DNA from: Erodium maritimum | Lineage: Eukaryota > Streptophyta > Magnoliopsida > Geraniales > Geraniaceae | Length of the DNA stretch: 64,000 nucleotides | Assembly (NCBI GenBank): GCA_963921825.1 | Contig: OY997591.1 | Span: 37,221,825-37,285,824, forward strand | Reading direction: 5' to 3' | Translations under genes and position numbers: made by a program | Notes under the pieces: model-generated | Told to the model about the DNA's origin: nothing | The model's input: the letters and a program-made list of their open reading frames with translations, nothing else | Database searches by the model: none | Shown: piece after piece, positions 1 through 12,028 of the stretch | How the letters are laid out: the number at the start of each line of letters is the position of its first letter | How positions within the stretch are numbered: the stretch's first letter is position 1

Positions 1-205
1 CAGTATTCGCTACTCATCCCCTGCGGGAAAAGTAGTAAAGGGGATGAGCGTTCTGCTCACCTCCACGGACACCCGTTCGATTATGGAATACTTGTAAAGC
101 ACTAACGACTTACCAATCTAATCCGGGCAAACCACTACCTCAAAACCTGCTACCAAAACGTCACACTGCTCAAGCTATTAATACCTCAAATACTCTCTCT
201 CGTAA

Positions 206-470
206 GGGAAACCTCGAAACGGGGATTATGTTCTCGACTCAGCAAACCACTATTGCTCGCAACCTCAATACCCCAATTACCCGATCACGTATGGAAACCT
301 CAAACGGGGATCATGTTCTCAACTCAGCAAACCACTATTGCTCACAACCTCGATGCCCCAATTACCCGATCATGTAGGGAAAACTCAAACGGGGATCAGG
401 TTCTCAACTCAGCACACCACTATTGCTCACAACCTCGATACCCCAATTACCCGATCACGTAGGAAACCTC
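206..470. repeat. Tandem repeat, ~85-bp unit, about three copies
   Basis: The block 'ttctc..actcagca' recurs at 231, 316 and 401, giving a period of 85 bp. Each unit also carries 'cccaattacccgatca'. Units differ at a few positions. The array continues into shorter degenerate units ('ggaaacctc') up to about 560. Confidence 0.85.
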
Positions 471-974
471 AAATAACCTACTCACGTGAAGGAAACCTCA
501 AACCACCCGTTCACGCGAGGGAAACCTCGAACACCCGTTCACATAGGGGAAACCTAGTTCGTACGACGCCGTAACGCATCAACCCTAGCCCCTCTCCGTG
601 GTGAGACTCTCACACCGAGGCGCCGTATCACTACCGTAGGTTATTGATGAGTCTCGAACCCAAGACCTCACCCTCTAACACCGAAATTACGACCTCTACG
701 ACAACCACAATCATGAACACAACCACGCAAAACCAACACACAAACTGCACAGTCAAGACGGTGGAACAAGAGAGGAATCACGAATCCGTGACAGACCCCA
801 TCACGGTCCTGTTTTCCAAATTCGTTTCAGACTCGATCTTTACCCCTTTTTACCCTAAATTCAACCTTAAGCGTCACACACGCTCGATCACCAAATTTAT
901 AGACCACACGCACAACAATTCACAGACAAATTCAAGTCACCCAACCTCAATCACAAGCCGACAAGGCCAACCCA

Positions 975-1130
975 AAATCAAAACACGCCCACCGGGCCAA
1001 CCAATTTCAAAACACGCCCACCGGGCCAACAAATTTAAAAACACTCCCACCGAGCCAACAAATTTAAAAACACGCCCACAGGGCCAACCAAATTTAAAAC
1101 ACACGCCCACCGGGCCAACCAATTTTAAAA
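975..1130. repeat. Minisatellite, ~30-bp unit, about five copies
   Basis: The unit contains 'cacgcccaccgggccaac' followed by an A/T-rich spacer. It repeats about five times with small length changes. It lies inside the leader of the minus-strand LTR element and creates repetitive open frames on both strands, which I do not call genes. Confidence 0.85.
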
Positions 1131-1472
1131 CTTTTCTCCCTTCCATCATAAGATCTCATTTTTGACATCACGTAGTTACAACCCGGTCCAGGCGTCCCAG
1201 AACTAAATTGTACCCACTTGATATCAGCATTGTCACGTTCGACCACAGGGGCGCCCCTGAGTCAAGTCGCGACAGCTTAAAAACGTTTCACGCAGCAACA
1301 CACAATCCGTATGCTAGTAATAACCGTACTGCACATACACACAACAACAACCATGACTTAGGACACTATGGGTCTACACACGGTTTCGACTTGCGAAACC
1401 AACGCACGACGGGAATTTTAAAGATTCAACTCTCCCCACCTAATTGACGCACAGTCCGAGGTGTAAAACCTC

Positions 1473-1486
1473 GAGCTCTGATACCA
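1473..1486 (-). other. Primer-binding site (initiator tRNA-Met type)
   Basis: On the minus strand the sequence reads TGGTATCAGAGCTC. It begins three bases after the CA that closes the LTR at 1490. TGGTATCAGAGC is the standard match to the 3' end of plant initiator tRNA-Met and primes minus-strand DNA synthesis. The position fixes the element's orientation as minus and its LTR end as 1490. Confidence 0.92.
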
Positions 1487-2439
1487 AACTGTCACGCCCC
1501 GAATTCGATATAACCGGACCCGGAACGCGAACGATGAAACAGTAAAACAATTTTTAAACATTTTAGTAAACCACTTAAAATCACCACTTTGAGTTAAACA
1601 AAATATTGTTTTACAACTTAATAATACGTCCAAAACAAGCGGACAAAAACAAAAGCGTACGTCGCTAAAACTCCCAAATACCCGGACTCCCGCTCCCAGC
1701 TCTTCAAGCTTCGAGAGCTCCCCTAGTCCGTCTCGCGACCCGTACCTGTAGGAAAAGCAGCTAGGGGTGAGCGTTCGCTCACCACTACGGATACCGGACT
1801 GACTACGGCATACTAGCAGAAAATACCGGAAACACCAACAACAACCCAAACACCGGGGACTACTATCCCCGAACTCAAGTAACTCGACTGTCACACGAAC
1901 TGTTACTTTCCCCAACCAATTCAACACTCGGACACGTAATGTAGACCTGACACAGCGGTTACGACCTCAACCCAAAAACGCGAAAAATAACCACGCAACA
2001 CCAAAGATCACAAAGGATCGTACACGGAAAACAAGATCACAAAGGATCGCACTCCAGCTGCTCAGTGCCGGTTGCTAACCGGCTGGGCTCGAGCCTGCCC
2101 CACACAACTTCCCCCGAACGCAGTCGGGCCAGGCGGTCGACCTGTTAGCGATATATAACGCAATACTTTTCCGATAGCTGGTCGGAAGGGGAGCCGCCCT
2201 TCATCGTCGAAGAATGCACAACTTTACCGGTGGTTAACCCAGAAGGCTAGCCAACCCCCACGCGTGTGACCACAGAACCCCTTTATTGTCAGGCGGGCCC
2301 CCAACCTCGTCGTAGAAGAATGCACAACTTTACCGATGGTTAGTCGGAAGGCTAGCCAACCCCCATGCGCGCGACCACAGGACCCCTTTATTGTCAGGCG
2401 GGCCCCCAACCTTAGGCAATCACAATCAACACCCAAGGT

Positions 2440-3150
2440 TGAACACCCCAAAGGCACTCATGGCCACCCACGACACACCAACAGTAATACACGGCTCAAC
2501 ACCCCAAAGGCACACATGGCCACCCACGACACACCAACAGTAGTACACGGGTCAACACCCCAAAGGCACTCATGGCCACCCACGACACACCAACAGTAAT
2601 ACACGGGTCAACACCCCAAAGGCACACATGGCCACCCACGACACACCAACAGTAATACACGGGTCAACACCCCAAAGGCACACATGGCCACCCACGACAC
2701 ACCAACAGTAGTACACGGGTCAACACCCCAAAGGCACTCATGGCCACCCACGACACACCAACAGTAATACACGGGTCCACACCCCAAAGGCACACATGGC
2801 CACCCACGACACACCAACAGTAGTACATGGGTCAACACCCCAAAGGCACTCATGGCCAGCCACGACACACCAACAGTAATACACGGATCAACACCCCAAA
2901 GGCACACATGGCAACCCACGACAAACCAACAGTAATACACGGGTCAACACCCCAAAGGCACACATGGCCACCCACGAAACGCAACGGTAAAATACGGGTT
3001 CAACTCCCCACCGGCACTCATGGCCACCCAAGACACGCAACGGTAAAATACGAATTCAACTCCCCACGGGCACTCATAGCCACCCAAGACACACAACGGT
3101 AAAATACGATTTCAACTCCCCACGGGCACTCATGGCAACCCACAACCACA
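2440..3150. repeat. Minisatellite, 55-56-bp unit, about 12 copies, inside LTR copy A
   Basis: The block 'caacaccccaaaggcac' recurs at 2498, 2553, 2609 and onward to about 2960. Further variants ('caactccccac.ggcactc') run to about 3140. The period is 55-56 bp. Homologous arrays with other copy numbers occur in LTR copies B (20530-21060) and C (42590-42790). Confidence 0.95.
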
Positions 3151-3193
3151 GACAATTCAATCAACCTCCGGATACAACCAAATGCCACTAGTA

Positions 3194-3370
3194 TTTCTAT
3201 TGTTCGATAAGTTCACTTATCCTACGACACTACTAAGTGTCACATGCCTTTCTATTGTTCGATACGTTCCCGTATCATACGACACCACTAAGTGTCGCCT
3301 GCATTTCTAGTGTTCGATAAACTTACTTATCCTACGACACCACTAGGTGTCACATGCATTTCTACTGTTA
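3194..3370. repeat. Tandem repeat, 55-bp unit with a GACAC..GTGTC inverted motif, LTR copy A
   Basis: The string 'tttctattgttcgat' starts at 3194 and 3249, with variants at 3304 and 3359, so the period is 55 bp. Each unit holds the short inverted repeat GACAC-(N)-GTGTC. The same module occurs in copy B near 21265-21405 and, shortened, in copy C near 42975-43095. Confidence 0.88.
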
Positions 3371-4912
3371 ACTTTCCCTAGTCAAGGCCGAGATCCGGCT
3401 ACTTTTCCTACCTCGTAACGCTTTCCCAAAAGTCCACGCCCAAGCTCCGGCGTTCTCGCGATCACTCGCCTAGCTTTCCCTTTCCGCGGTCCTCGGCACG
3501 ATCTAACAAGATCACAATTAAACACTTTTTAAGTTCGCAGGCAAAACTAAATTTTAATAAACTTGACGCCCAAATGCAACCCCGACAATGTCGATCACTC
3601 CCAAACTTCCCAATTACTCGACATTGCCAATCATGGGCCCGGAAGGGACCGAATCGCCCGGCTCGACGAATCTGCCCGGGATTGGAAAACGCCCTTCCGG
3701 GGCTCCGAAAATTCTCGTTTTTGTTTCTACGATCTTAGAATAATTCAAGGGTTCCAACGCAATCGATGGAATCAATTTTCGACTTCCGAGCAATTTAATT
3801 CGCGTTTAAATTTTCTAAACCCGTCATTTCCAACTTTTACAATTTAATTCCATAATTCGTTCTGGGTGTGGATTAACGACTTGGGGATCGTCCTAAACCA
3901 CCCGAACATGAAAACCCGAGACCCGACACGTGGGCCCCACCCGGCCACCCTTAGTCGTGGGTGGCTGGACCGATTCACCACCATGGTGGCCGGTCCTAGC
4001 TCTGGCCAGCCACCACCCATGGTGGCCGGAGCTCCCCCGAGCCTCCGGTCACCGGAAACCGATCATTTTTTGCTCCAAAACGCCTCCAACGAACCCCACA
4101 CCTCAACTCATCCATAGTCTACTCGTTTCAACCCAAACCCTAACTTTGAAACATATCAAACCAAAAATCGAATAGGTTCTCACCGTAGGAAATGATGATG
4201 GGAGCTTGATTCTTCGACCGTTGAGACGATCCGTCGGTTGGATCGTCGGGAAATCGCAAAGCCCTAACCCTTTTTCCTTTTTCTTTTCCTTCTCTCCTTC
4301 TCCTTCTTCTCTCTTCTTTCTCTCTCCTCCTTCTCTTCTTTTATTTTATTTGGCCAACACTTCCCCTTTCATTTCCTTTTAATTTGTTTTAAAAACCAAA
4401 CCAATATCTTCTTATTTACAAACTACCACTCATTTCCTTTTTGTTTTGTTCAAAAATACCTAACACCACCACTTGTGTGACAAGTGGCAAGTGGGTCCCA
4501 CCTCTTTAGAAAATATCTTTGTAGATATTTTTCTGTCAGATTCGCGAAATTCGGCCGTCTCGGGCCCCGAACAGGCCCATTTTCCAAGAAATTACGAAAC
4601 TTCACGGGCTACAAGGAAACGGCTCAACTAAGACCGCTGTAATGACGGCTAAGCTTTTTGGATCCAAAACGGACCTCGAACGGACCAAAACGTCACTCGG
4701 TTGACTTTTCTGGCAAAAAGTCAACCTTTCCCAAATTGGTCAGAAAGTTGCCCTGAGTCCCCCAGAACTCACTTTGGTTGATATCGGGGTCAACTTAAGT
4801 CCGGTATGACCCTCGGGGTCAAATTTAGGTTCATTTAAGTGTCTGTCCCAAAATTTTAAAATTTCCTGTTTTTCGCCGCTTTGACTGGCGTTGACCGGGA
4901 GTGGTTCTTACA

Positions 4913-6930
4913 TGAGCCTTCGTTCAACTTTATCGAGTGAATCAAGCATCTTGGTTCTAGATTCTAAAGGTTTAGAATCAATTGGTTGGTGTTTAGACTT
5001 GATCTTCAGAAAAATTATTCAATTTACTGATTAAATTTTATCTATCATATAGATCAAATGGAAAAAGTAACAGTAGTTTTTCATTGAAAATCTTGATTGA
5101 TGGGCTCAAGCTTAATGGGACAAACTATCTAGATTGCGTTCGCATTTGAGGATAGTCCTCAAATGCCAACGCAAAGGATATATCACTGACAAGGCTATCC
5201 CTCATGCCCTGAAAATGAAGAGGCATCTCGAACATCTTAATAGACTAGGTCTTAAGATAGAATCATAGATGGAAGTAGACGGGGTTCTACGTTTCCTTCC
5301 TCGTGCGTACGTTGAGTTTATCATGAACTATCACATGAACGATATAGACAAGACCATAACAGAGTTACATGCATATCTACTGAGAAGAATATCAGGGATC
5401 TAGGATCCATGGATATTCTGATAGTCAGAAAGGGATCTAGTTTCAATAAGGAAACTAGTAGTGACAAGGGTAAGGCCCCTATGTACTTGGCATGAAAGAT
5501 GAGACGCTCAATCGCTCCTAATCCTACTAGGACGGGGCGTCCTTAAGGAAGGCTAAGGAGTATGAAACTGTCTACTTCTATTGTTAGAAGCCTTGTCAAC
5601 GGAAACGAGATTCCGGGAAAAACCAGGATGATCTAATGAAAGGTAGGGGGACTATGCCTTCATAAGGTATTAACTTTATAGAGCTACATATCTCTACTTC
5701 CAAAGATTCATGGGTATTAGATATCGGGGCTAAATCTCACATAAGCACTAATGTGCAGTAGATGGAAGGTAGGAGAAGCTTGGAGAAGAACGAAGTGGAC
5801 CTTAGAGTTGTGGCAATTGCTGCAAGATCCACATGTCTAGCTTTGCCAATCGACTTTGTATTGTACTAACCAATGTATGTTGCATACCTAATTTTATTAG
5901 GAATATTATATATGTATCCGTGTTATGGATATAAATTGGATGTCATATCGGGGCTAAATCTCACATAAGCACTAATGTGCAGTAGATGGAAGGTAAGAGA
6001 CGCTTGGAGAAGAACGAAGTGAACCTTAGAGTTGTGGCAACTGTTGCAAGATCCACACGTCTAGCTTTGCCAATCGACTTTGTATTGTACTAACCAATGT
6101 ATGTTGCATACCTAATTTTATTAGGAATATTATATATGTATCCGTGTTAGACACCAAAGGATATAAATTGGATGTCGGAAATGGGATTTTCAATATTCTA
6201 TGCAATAATATGTTTTATGCTAGTGCAAACATCGTCAGAGGATTGTACATATTAGATATGAGAAACAATTCCTCAAGCTCTATTAATAACGTTAAAACCA
6301 AGAGGTCTAAATCTGACGATTTAAACTAGATCTCTTATAAGGCACTGTTGTTAGGGCCACACAAAAAAGAAATGCATATTAGTACTTTAGAAGTGTAGAC
6401 TTTTAAGTCCATTCGAATTTCATTCGATAGATAAATGCAAGGCTTGTTTGATGGGAAAAATGACTGAAGCGCCCTTCATCGCTCGCGGTGAAAGGGCGAG
6501 TAAATTATTAGGGCTGATACACTCGGATGTGTGTAGACCAATAAGTTCGCTTGCTATGAGGGGTTTTAGCTAATTTATCACATTTACTGATGATTACAGA
6601 AAATATGGTTATGTCTATTCGATGAGACATAAGTCTGAATCTTTTGATAAATTCAAAGAGTTTAAGACTGAAGTAGAAAACCAGCTCGAGAAAGGTATTA
6701 AGGCACTTTGATTGGATTGAGGTGGAGAATACTTGACCATATAGTTTTTAGATCATCTAAATGAGAATGGGATCCTTTTGGAATGGACTCCTCCTGGGAC
6801 ACTATAGTTGAAAGGTGTAGCCGAACAGAGAAATCGGGCATTGTTAGACAATGGTCTGTTCCATGATCAGTTGAACTAATCTCCCGATCTCTTTCTGGGG
6901 TTATGATCTAGAGACGATCACATTCAAAAT
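4913..6930 (+). pseudogene. Decayed copia retrotransposon relic: leader, gag, pre-integrase, integrase start
   Basis: The sequence is collinear with 27735-29400 of the complete copia element downstream. It shows the same leader block ('tcgagtgaatcaag'), the gag start with the LNGTNYL motif, the segment that encodes the gag core, the pre-integrase zinc region and the integrase core. Many stops and frameshifts make it dead. It keeps about 165 bp of gag (about 5195-5355) that the younger copy has lost. It also keeps the first catalytic Asp of integrase (LIHSDV at about 6514), which is Asn in the younger copy. The left end is cut by the LTR element; homology stops near 6930, where the satellite begins. 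Confidence 0.85.
5721..6177. repeat. Tandem duplication, 224-bp unit, two copies, inside the copia relic
   Basis: The block starting 'atatcggggctaaatctcac' occurs at 5721 and again at 5945, and the following ~220 bases match with few differences. The complete copia element at 28430-28670 has a single copy, so this is a local duplication. Confidence 0.9.
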
Positions 6931-6934
6931 TATG

Positions 6935-8245
6935 CTGGAAAAGAATAATAAGTGTATGGTTGTATAAACGAGTGTTTATTGTTGAAGAATATGTTTGATC
7001 TACCCTGACTCTTATTTACTGTTTTGATTTGGACGTTAAAAATGATGCTAGAGAAAAATGTTCAAAGTATGGTTGTATAAGCGAGTGTTTATCGTTGAAG
7101 AATACGTTTGATTCTGTAACTGACTATTATTTATTGTTTTAGTTAGCTACTTGAACATGAGTAGTAACTATTGAAGTAACATTGCAAGAGTAAACTGACT
7201 TTGATTTGGACTTTAAAAATGATGTACTATTGAAGTTACATTGAAAGAAAAGTTTGACTTTGATCTGGAAATTAAAAATGATATTGGAGAAGAATGCTCA
7301 AAGTATGGTTGAATAAGCGAATGTTTATTTTTGAAGAATATGTTTGATCATACAACTGAATATTATTTTATTGTTTTAGTTACCTACTTGAACATGAGTA
7401 CTAACAATTGAAGTAAAATTGCATGAGTAACATGACTTTAATCTGGACATTAAAAATGATGTTCTATTGAAGTTACATTCAAGGAGAAACTTGAATTTGA
7501 TATGGGCATTAAAAATGACGTTGGAGAAGAATGTTGAAAGTAAGGTTGTATAAGAGAATGTTTGTTGTTGAAGAATATGTTTGATCCTGAATCCGACTAT
7601 TTTCTATTATTTTGGTTAGCTACTTGAATATGAGTACTAACTATTGAAGTAACAATGTAGAAATAACCTGACTTTGATCTGGATATTAAAAAAGATGTAT
7701 AATGTTGAAGTTACATTGCAGGAGAAACCTTACTTTGATCTGGACATTAAAAATGATGTTGGAGAAGAATAATCAAAGTATGGTTGTATAAGAGAGTGTT
7801 TATTGTTGAAGAATATGTTTCCTTATGCAACTAACTATTATTTATTGTTTTAGTTAGGTACATGAACATGAGTACTAACTATTGAAGTAGCATTGCAAGA
7901 GTAACCTAACTTTGATCTAGACATTAAAAATGTATATTGTTGTAGTTACAATTCAGGAGAAACCTGACTTTGATCTAGATATTAAAAATGATGTTGGAGA
8001 AGAATGCTTAAAATATGATTGTTATAACCAAGTTTTAATTGCTGGAGAATATGTTTGATCTACAACCGACTATTATTTATTGTTTTGACTTGGACATTAA
8101 AAATGATGTTGGAGAAGAATGTTCAAAGTATGGTTGTATAAGCGAGTGTTTATTGTTGAAGAATATGTTTGATTCTACAATTCACTATTATTTATTGTTT
8201 CACTTAGCTACTTGAACATGAGTACTAACTATTGAAGTAACATCA
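6935..8245. repeat. Satellite-like tandem array, ~237-bp period with two half-units
   Basis: The block 'ggagaagaatg' recurs at 7286, 7522, 7761, 7996 and 8111. A second landmark, 'tatggttgtataa' or a close variant, recurs at about 6956, 7067, 7301, 7542, 7782, 8013 and 8130. This gives a period of 231-241 bp, plus shortened units of ~111-117 bp near both ends. Each unit holds 'gaacatgagta', 'ctattgaagtaac' and 'tttgatctgga'. No open frame of note is present. It looks like a small satellite or a fragment of a larger array. Confidence 0.85.
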
Positions 8246-8285
8246 TAGAAAGGATAAACTTCACCTCACTACCCTAAACATACTT

Positions 8286-10193
8286 TCTTTTTTTTATCAG
8301 ACAAGGTTTTATTGATGGTCCAATTCTTTGAAGTAAAGAAAAGGCCAAGAGTTTAATAATAAACTCTCAAGACACCAAATGGCTACAATTTAGATCCCAA
8401 CCAACAAATCTACATTACTTGTGATCCAAGTTACTAAACCAAAACAATAACCTCTACCTAACCGAACCCATTCCCTAGGTGTTTGCATCTCAAGTCAAAC
8501 CACAAAACCCTTTTTCCAAACAAAATGCCCGGATCAGCAGCCTTTGTATACAAAACAGCCAAGAGCACAAAAAACAAAACCCACCTAGTCTTGCCAGCTA
8601 TTCAAACCAGACCTTAAAGCCCTACCTGAGCCAATCTGCATATTATGCAGCAATTGTCCAACCCAAATGTCACCTTGTAGGTCACTGAACTAGATCCTCC
8701 AAACGTTGATCATCAGATCGCTTGTCTTCAAAACAAAACCCCCTAAACCCACTACGAACATCCTGCAGAGAAAATAGTAGTAAACTAGACCAATCCCCCA
8801 ATTCTCCTTGCAGGACACTAGTAATAGCTCCAAAAGTCGATTCTCCAAACCCCACACTGCAACATCAGAGTTTGTACCAGGACACAAAGAAAAATAACAA
8901 AACACTCTCAATCAATAATTCCTAAGAATCTACCCCCACACAGGATCAACAAACTGAAACAAAACAAAATTACCCTCACACAAGGAACTAGTATCAGAAA
9001 GTCCCAAACACAACTAAACCTTACCTTACCAAACTCACAATCCACTCCCCCTCAATACCCCCAACACCACCCAAAACCCTAAAACACAATGAACCACATC
9101 AGGATCATGTTGAAAGATCCAAAATCTCCACCAGTAGAAGCCATGAAGACATGTTCTGAGGCTTCTCTATCTATTCACTGAACCAGGACCTTGTTGCTTG
9201 AGGCTAAAGTAATCTCAAAATAGTCTTCCCCAGATCAGAGATCAGAGAAGGAATCAATCTCCACCCAAACCTCTTAGCATTTCCTCCTCACACAAGTCTT
9301 TAGAGCTCTGATCCAAGCTTGGTATGTAAAAGACTTATGGTTGCTGAACATGGACCACTCCAGATTAAAAGTATAGTTATGTACCTTTTGTAATATTGTC
9401 TTATGAGATACCAAAACCTGATTGAAGACCAAATCATTCCTGGCCAACCATATGTGCCAAAGGGTGACAAAATTGATAGATCTCCATTGCTTAAAAGAGG
9501 AAGCAGGGCTAACATATGTCCAAGAATAAATAAAACCCAGAAAATCTCCCACAATAACACTACTGATCCCCCACCAACCAAGGACTACAGTCCACACCAG
9601 CCATGACCTGTGGCAAGTTAAAAGTATGTGATTAATTTCCTCAAAGTCCTGACAACAGAAAGGGCAAAGGGATTCTTGTAAGCTAAATTGAAGTCATATC
9701 CCATCTAGAAATATTTTAGTCGGCAAAGCCTTGTGGCATGTCAGCCAAACATAGGAAAAAAAATTTGGAGGGAGATTAGGAGACCAAAGCAGTTTTGCCA
9801 AGGTTTCACTTATGTAGCACTATCCTCCAAATGCCAATACATTCTTTTCACTTTGAAACCAGCTTCATGCAATTTCCATACCACACTGTCATCACCAGAG
9901 TCTTGTAGAGAGAAAAGGTTGAGATGATCTGACAGTAATCTAAATTGGCCAACTTTCCAACCTCTAAGTTGTCTTCTAAAGCGTATGAACCAATTCCCAT
10001 TATTCCAGAGATGCAAAACCTTATAGTTTTTGTGAATAGAAAGATGAAAAAGTCTCTGGAATTTCTCCTTCAGAGGAACCTCAATTAGCCAAATGTCACC
10101 CAAACCATTCCAGATCGGAGAAACCAACTACACTACTGAATTTGTGATCAGCAAGAAGTGCTTGAACATGGCATAAGAAATTCTGATTCCATG
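8286..10193 (-). mobile_element. 5'-truncated LINE (L1 type) with a 17-bp target-site duplication
   Basis: The element is flanked by CTACCCTAAACATACTT (8269-8285) and the same 17 bases with one change at 10194-10210. Its A-tail is the T-run at about 8287-8295 on the + strand. Only the end of ORF2 and the 3' UTR remain, as expected for incomplete target-primed reverse transcription. It inserted into a Mutator-like terminal arm. Confidence 0.9.
9274..10190 (-). pseudogene. LINE ORF2 C-terminal remnant (zf-RVT region)
   Basis: On the minus strand, 10127-9810 gives a 105-residue stretch with WNNGNWFIRFRRQLRGW and FSLQDSGDDSVVWKL. This is the region between the RT domain and the zf-RVT zinc domain of plant L1 LINEs. 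Residues from 9597-9274 show the usual C-terminal features, IWLARND followed by a basic end. Stops and a frameshift separate the pieces, so the protein cannot be made. It lies in the truncated LINE at 8286-10193. Confidence 0.85.
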
Positions 10194-10548
10194 CTACCCT
10201 AAAAATACTTAGGTTTCATCTCACTACCCTAACCAAACTTTGTTGCACCTTGCTACCCTAACGAAACTTTTAGTTGCACTTCCATACCTGTCGTCAACTT
10301 GACTTCCATTTTTGGATGGAAAATGGTAAACAGTCCAAAATACCCCTCACTAACATTCAAATTTTCAAAAGCATGCCATTGGTTTTCAAAAATACTTTTT
10401 ATTTATTTATTTTATATAAGTCAGTTTTTTATTTTTAAAAAATCAGTTTATTCTTAAAGAAAATCAGATTTTATTTTTTAAAATTAGTTTTTATTTTAAA
10501 TATTAATATTTTATTTCAAAAAATTATTTTTTATTATTTAAAATCTTG

Positions 10549-12028
10549 CCACGTAGTTCTTCTCTTTGATGACTCAAGAACACAAAATGGAGGTGGCATC
10601 TTGCCTTGGCCGAAATTGCAAGGGAGAGGATGGAGAAATTGTGTTTTCTAATCTTGTCTTGTGTTTGTTATGTTGAAAAAAGATGACTTAAACATAACAA
10701 ACCCCATACTTGTCCAACTAAAGGCATGAGACAAGCATGATGACAAGTAAGGTGTAAATAGGACAAAGTATGGATAGACAATATGGGGTTAGGTGGTGAA
10801 TCACCAACACCTTAATCCTTATTATGCTTACTTAGTACTAATTAATCAAGACTTGATTAACTAGTTCCATGGGCCTTGGTTACATGGGCCTTTCATGGGC
10901 CTCTTGGAGCATGGCCCGTGACCATTTCCAATGAGGTCCCATGATTCGCTCATCGCCTCCAAGCCTTCTATATTAAAAATGTCCAACATTATCGGACGCG
11001 ATCAATCCCAAGACTCCAAGCCTTGTCTCCATCCGTAAAGTCCTATTCAGTTACGGGAACATGACCCAAAAATCAGTTTTGGTCATGTCCCGAGACAACT
11101 CCCTTTTGGCCATTCTCCCTAAATGTGTCAATGAGTTTCACCCTCCGGTGTGACCCTTAGGTTTATGTATGTCAACAGGTCAACGTAAAATCCCATTTTA
11201 CTTGATCATATATAAGTGGCAACTAACGAGACTTTAGTATTGTCTGACACTACATAACGAATCGACCCTATCGATTCTAACCTTTCCACCGTCTATGTCA
11301 GTATCCTTTTACCTCCGATATCCAGATTGAGATAAGGCATATAGTCGCCATCCTTATTATAATCAATCACTGTTCCTTTATATGTGAGATGACTGAATAT
11401 ATGATACCCAGTATCATGTGCATGGCCATGCTATTCTTTTAGTCATTCTCGATTAAGCGACCGAGAACCGATATCTTTCCCATACCTTAGTATGAGGGAT
11501 AAATCCCTTAGCCGTCTTTCGTGTCACTCATGTAGCCCGTCCCCAAGCCAATCCTTGTCGTTATGGAAGCCCTGTTACGGACAACGTTTGGCTCAAGTCA
11601 AACTCAGTTGTTGACTACATAGCGATCACAAAGACTCCTTGGTGTAAGGATACGTGACAAGCTACGACATTGAATATGTTCTTGACTTAATCTATGACAC
11701 ATATTAAGGGCGGGTCGTCCAATATCATATCCCATATGATATCTATGATCAGACTCCGGAATCCCATTCTAATGACTAACAAAACGTAAGCCATAAAGAG
11801 CCATCTTTCATACTAGTCGCTTCTAGTGAAGCATTGTTGACTAGGCACCCATCGAGTGTGATCTATCTCGATCTATGGTTCTATTCACATTGTGGTCATA
11901 TATCAGAGCACACATCGATATATTACTCCAACACAGAAGTAATATAAAGTCGCTTTAATTTTATTATTAATGATGATATATACATTTGACCATTTAGGAT
12001 TGAACTACGGGCACTAAGACTAACAAAA
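10549..12028 (-). mobile_element. Copia LTR fragment (minus), lacking its 3' end
   Basis: The reverse complement matches the 1689-bp LTR of the copia element at 24635, from its start (TGTTAGTCTTAGTGCCCG, here at 12028) to about position 1460 of the LTR. The last ~230 bp are absent. No polypurine tract or primer site adjoins either end, so it is a truncated solo LTR. Divergence from the copy at 24635 is clear (substitutions throughout), so it is older. It includes the conserved A/T palindrome near 10837-10862. Confidence 0.9.

Larger units (their letters stand above)
1..1489 (-). mobile_element. 5' internal leader of a long-LTR retrotransposon, continuing off the left edge
   Basis: This stretch follows the primer-binding site of the LTR at 1490-4912 when read on the minus strand, so it should be the untranslated leader of that element. 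No gag or pol motif is visible before the window ends. It is rich in short tandem repeats. Positions 1-60 resemble the LTR segment near 1745-1800 (a 'ggaaaag..gtag/gcag..ggggatgagcg'-like block), which hints at a second related LTR piece or a nested relative. The open frames here, for example at 644-1165, follow the repeats and are not convincing genes. Confidence 0.6.
1490..4912 (-). mobile_element. Long LTR (3423 bp), copy A, 5' LTR of a minus-strand retrotransposon
   Basis: Read on the minus strand, the LTR starts TGTAAGAACCACTCCC at 4912 and ends GGGGCGTGACA at 1490, so it has the usual TG..CA ends. The primer site follows at once. Two related copies lie at 19716-22870 and 41652-44558. 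It contains at least two minisatellites, at about 2440-3150 and 3194-3370. The base after 4912 is copia-like sequence, so this element jumped into an older copia relic; the expected 5-bp TSD on this side is TGAGC. The superfamily cannot be set without pol; the long LTR and Met primer would suit several Ty3/gypsy lineages. Confidence 0.88.
8250..10547. mobile_element. Single terminal arm of a Mutator-like element, interrupted by a LINE
   Basis: Outside the LINE at 8286-10193, the pieces 8250-8285 and 10194-10547 join to a sequence with 'ctaccctaa' repeats, 'ccatttttggatggaaaatg' and 'aaaatacccctcactaac', then A/T-rich sequence. This matches the long terminal inverted repeats of the Mutator-like elements at 36338-37830 and 37872-39399. 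I see no opposite arm; the inner side runs straight into a copia LTR fragment at about 10549. Confidence 0.65.

Noticed and set aside
640..720. Possible SINE or tRNA-like pol III promoter (B-box-like sequence on the minus strand)
   Set aside because: The box matches imperfectly, no A-box is found at the right distance, and no A-tail or TSD is visible.
644..1165. 173-residue + frame
   Set aside because: It lies in the leader of a minus-strand retroelement and includes the 30-bp minisatellite; no domain is seen.
2440..3150. CRISPR-like array
   Set aside because: Units are contiguous 55-56-bp repeats without unique spacers, in a plant LTR.
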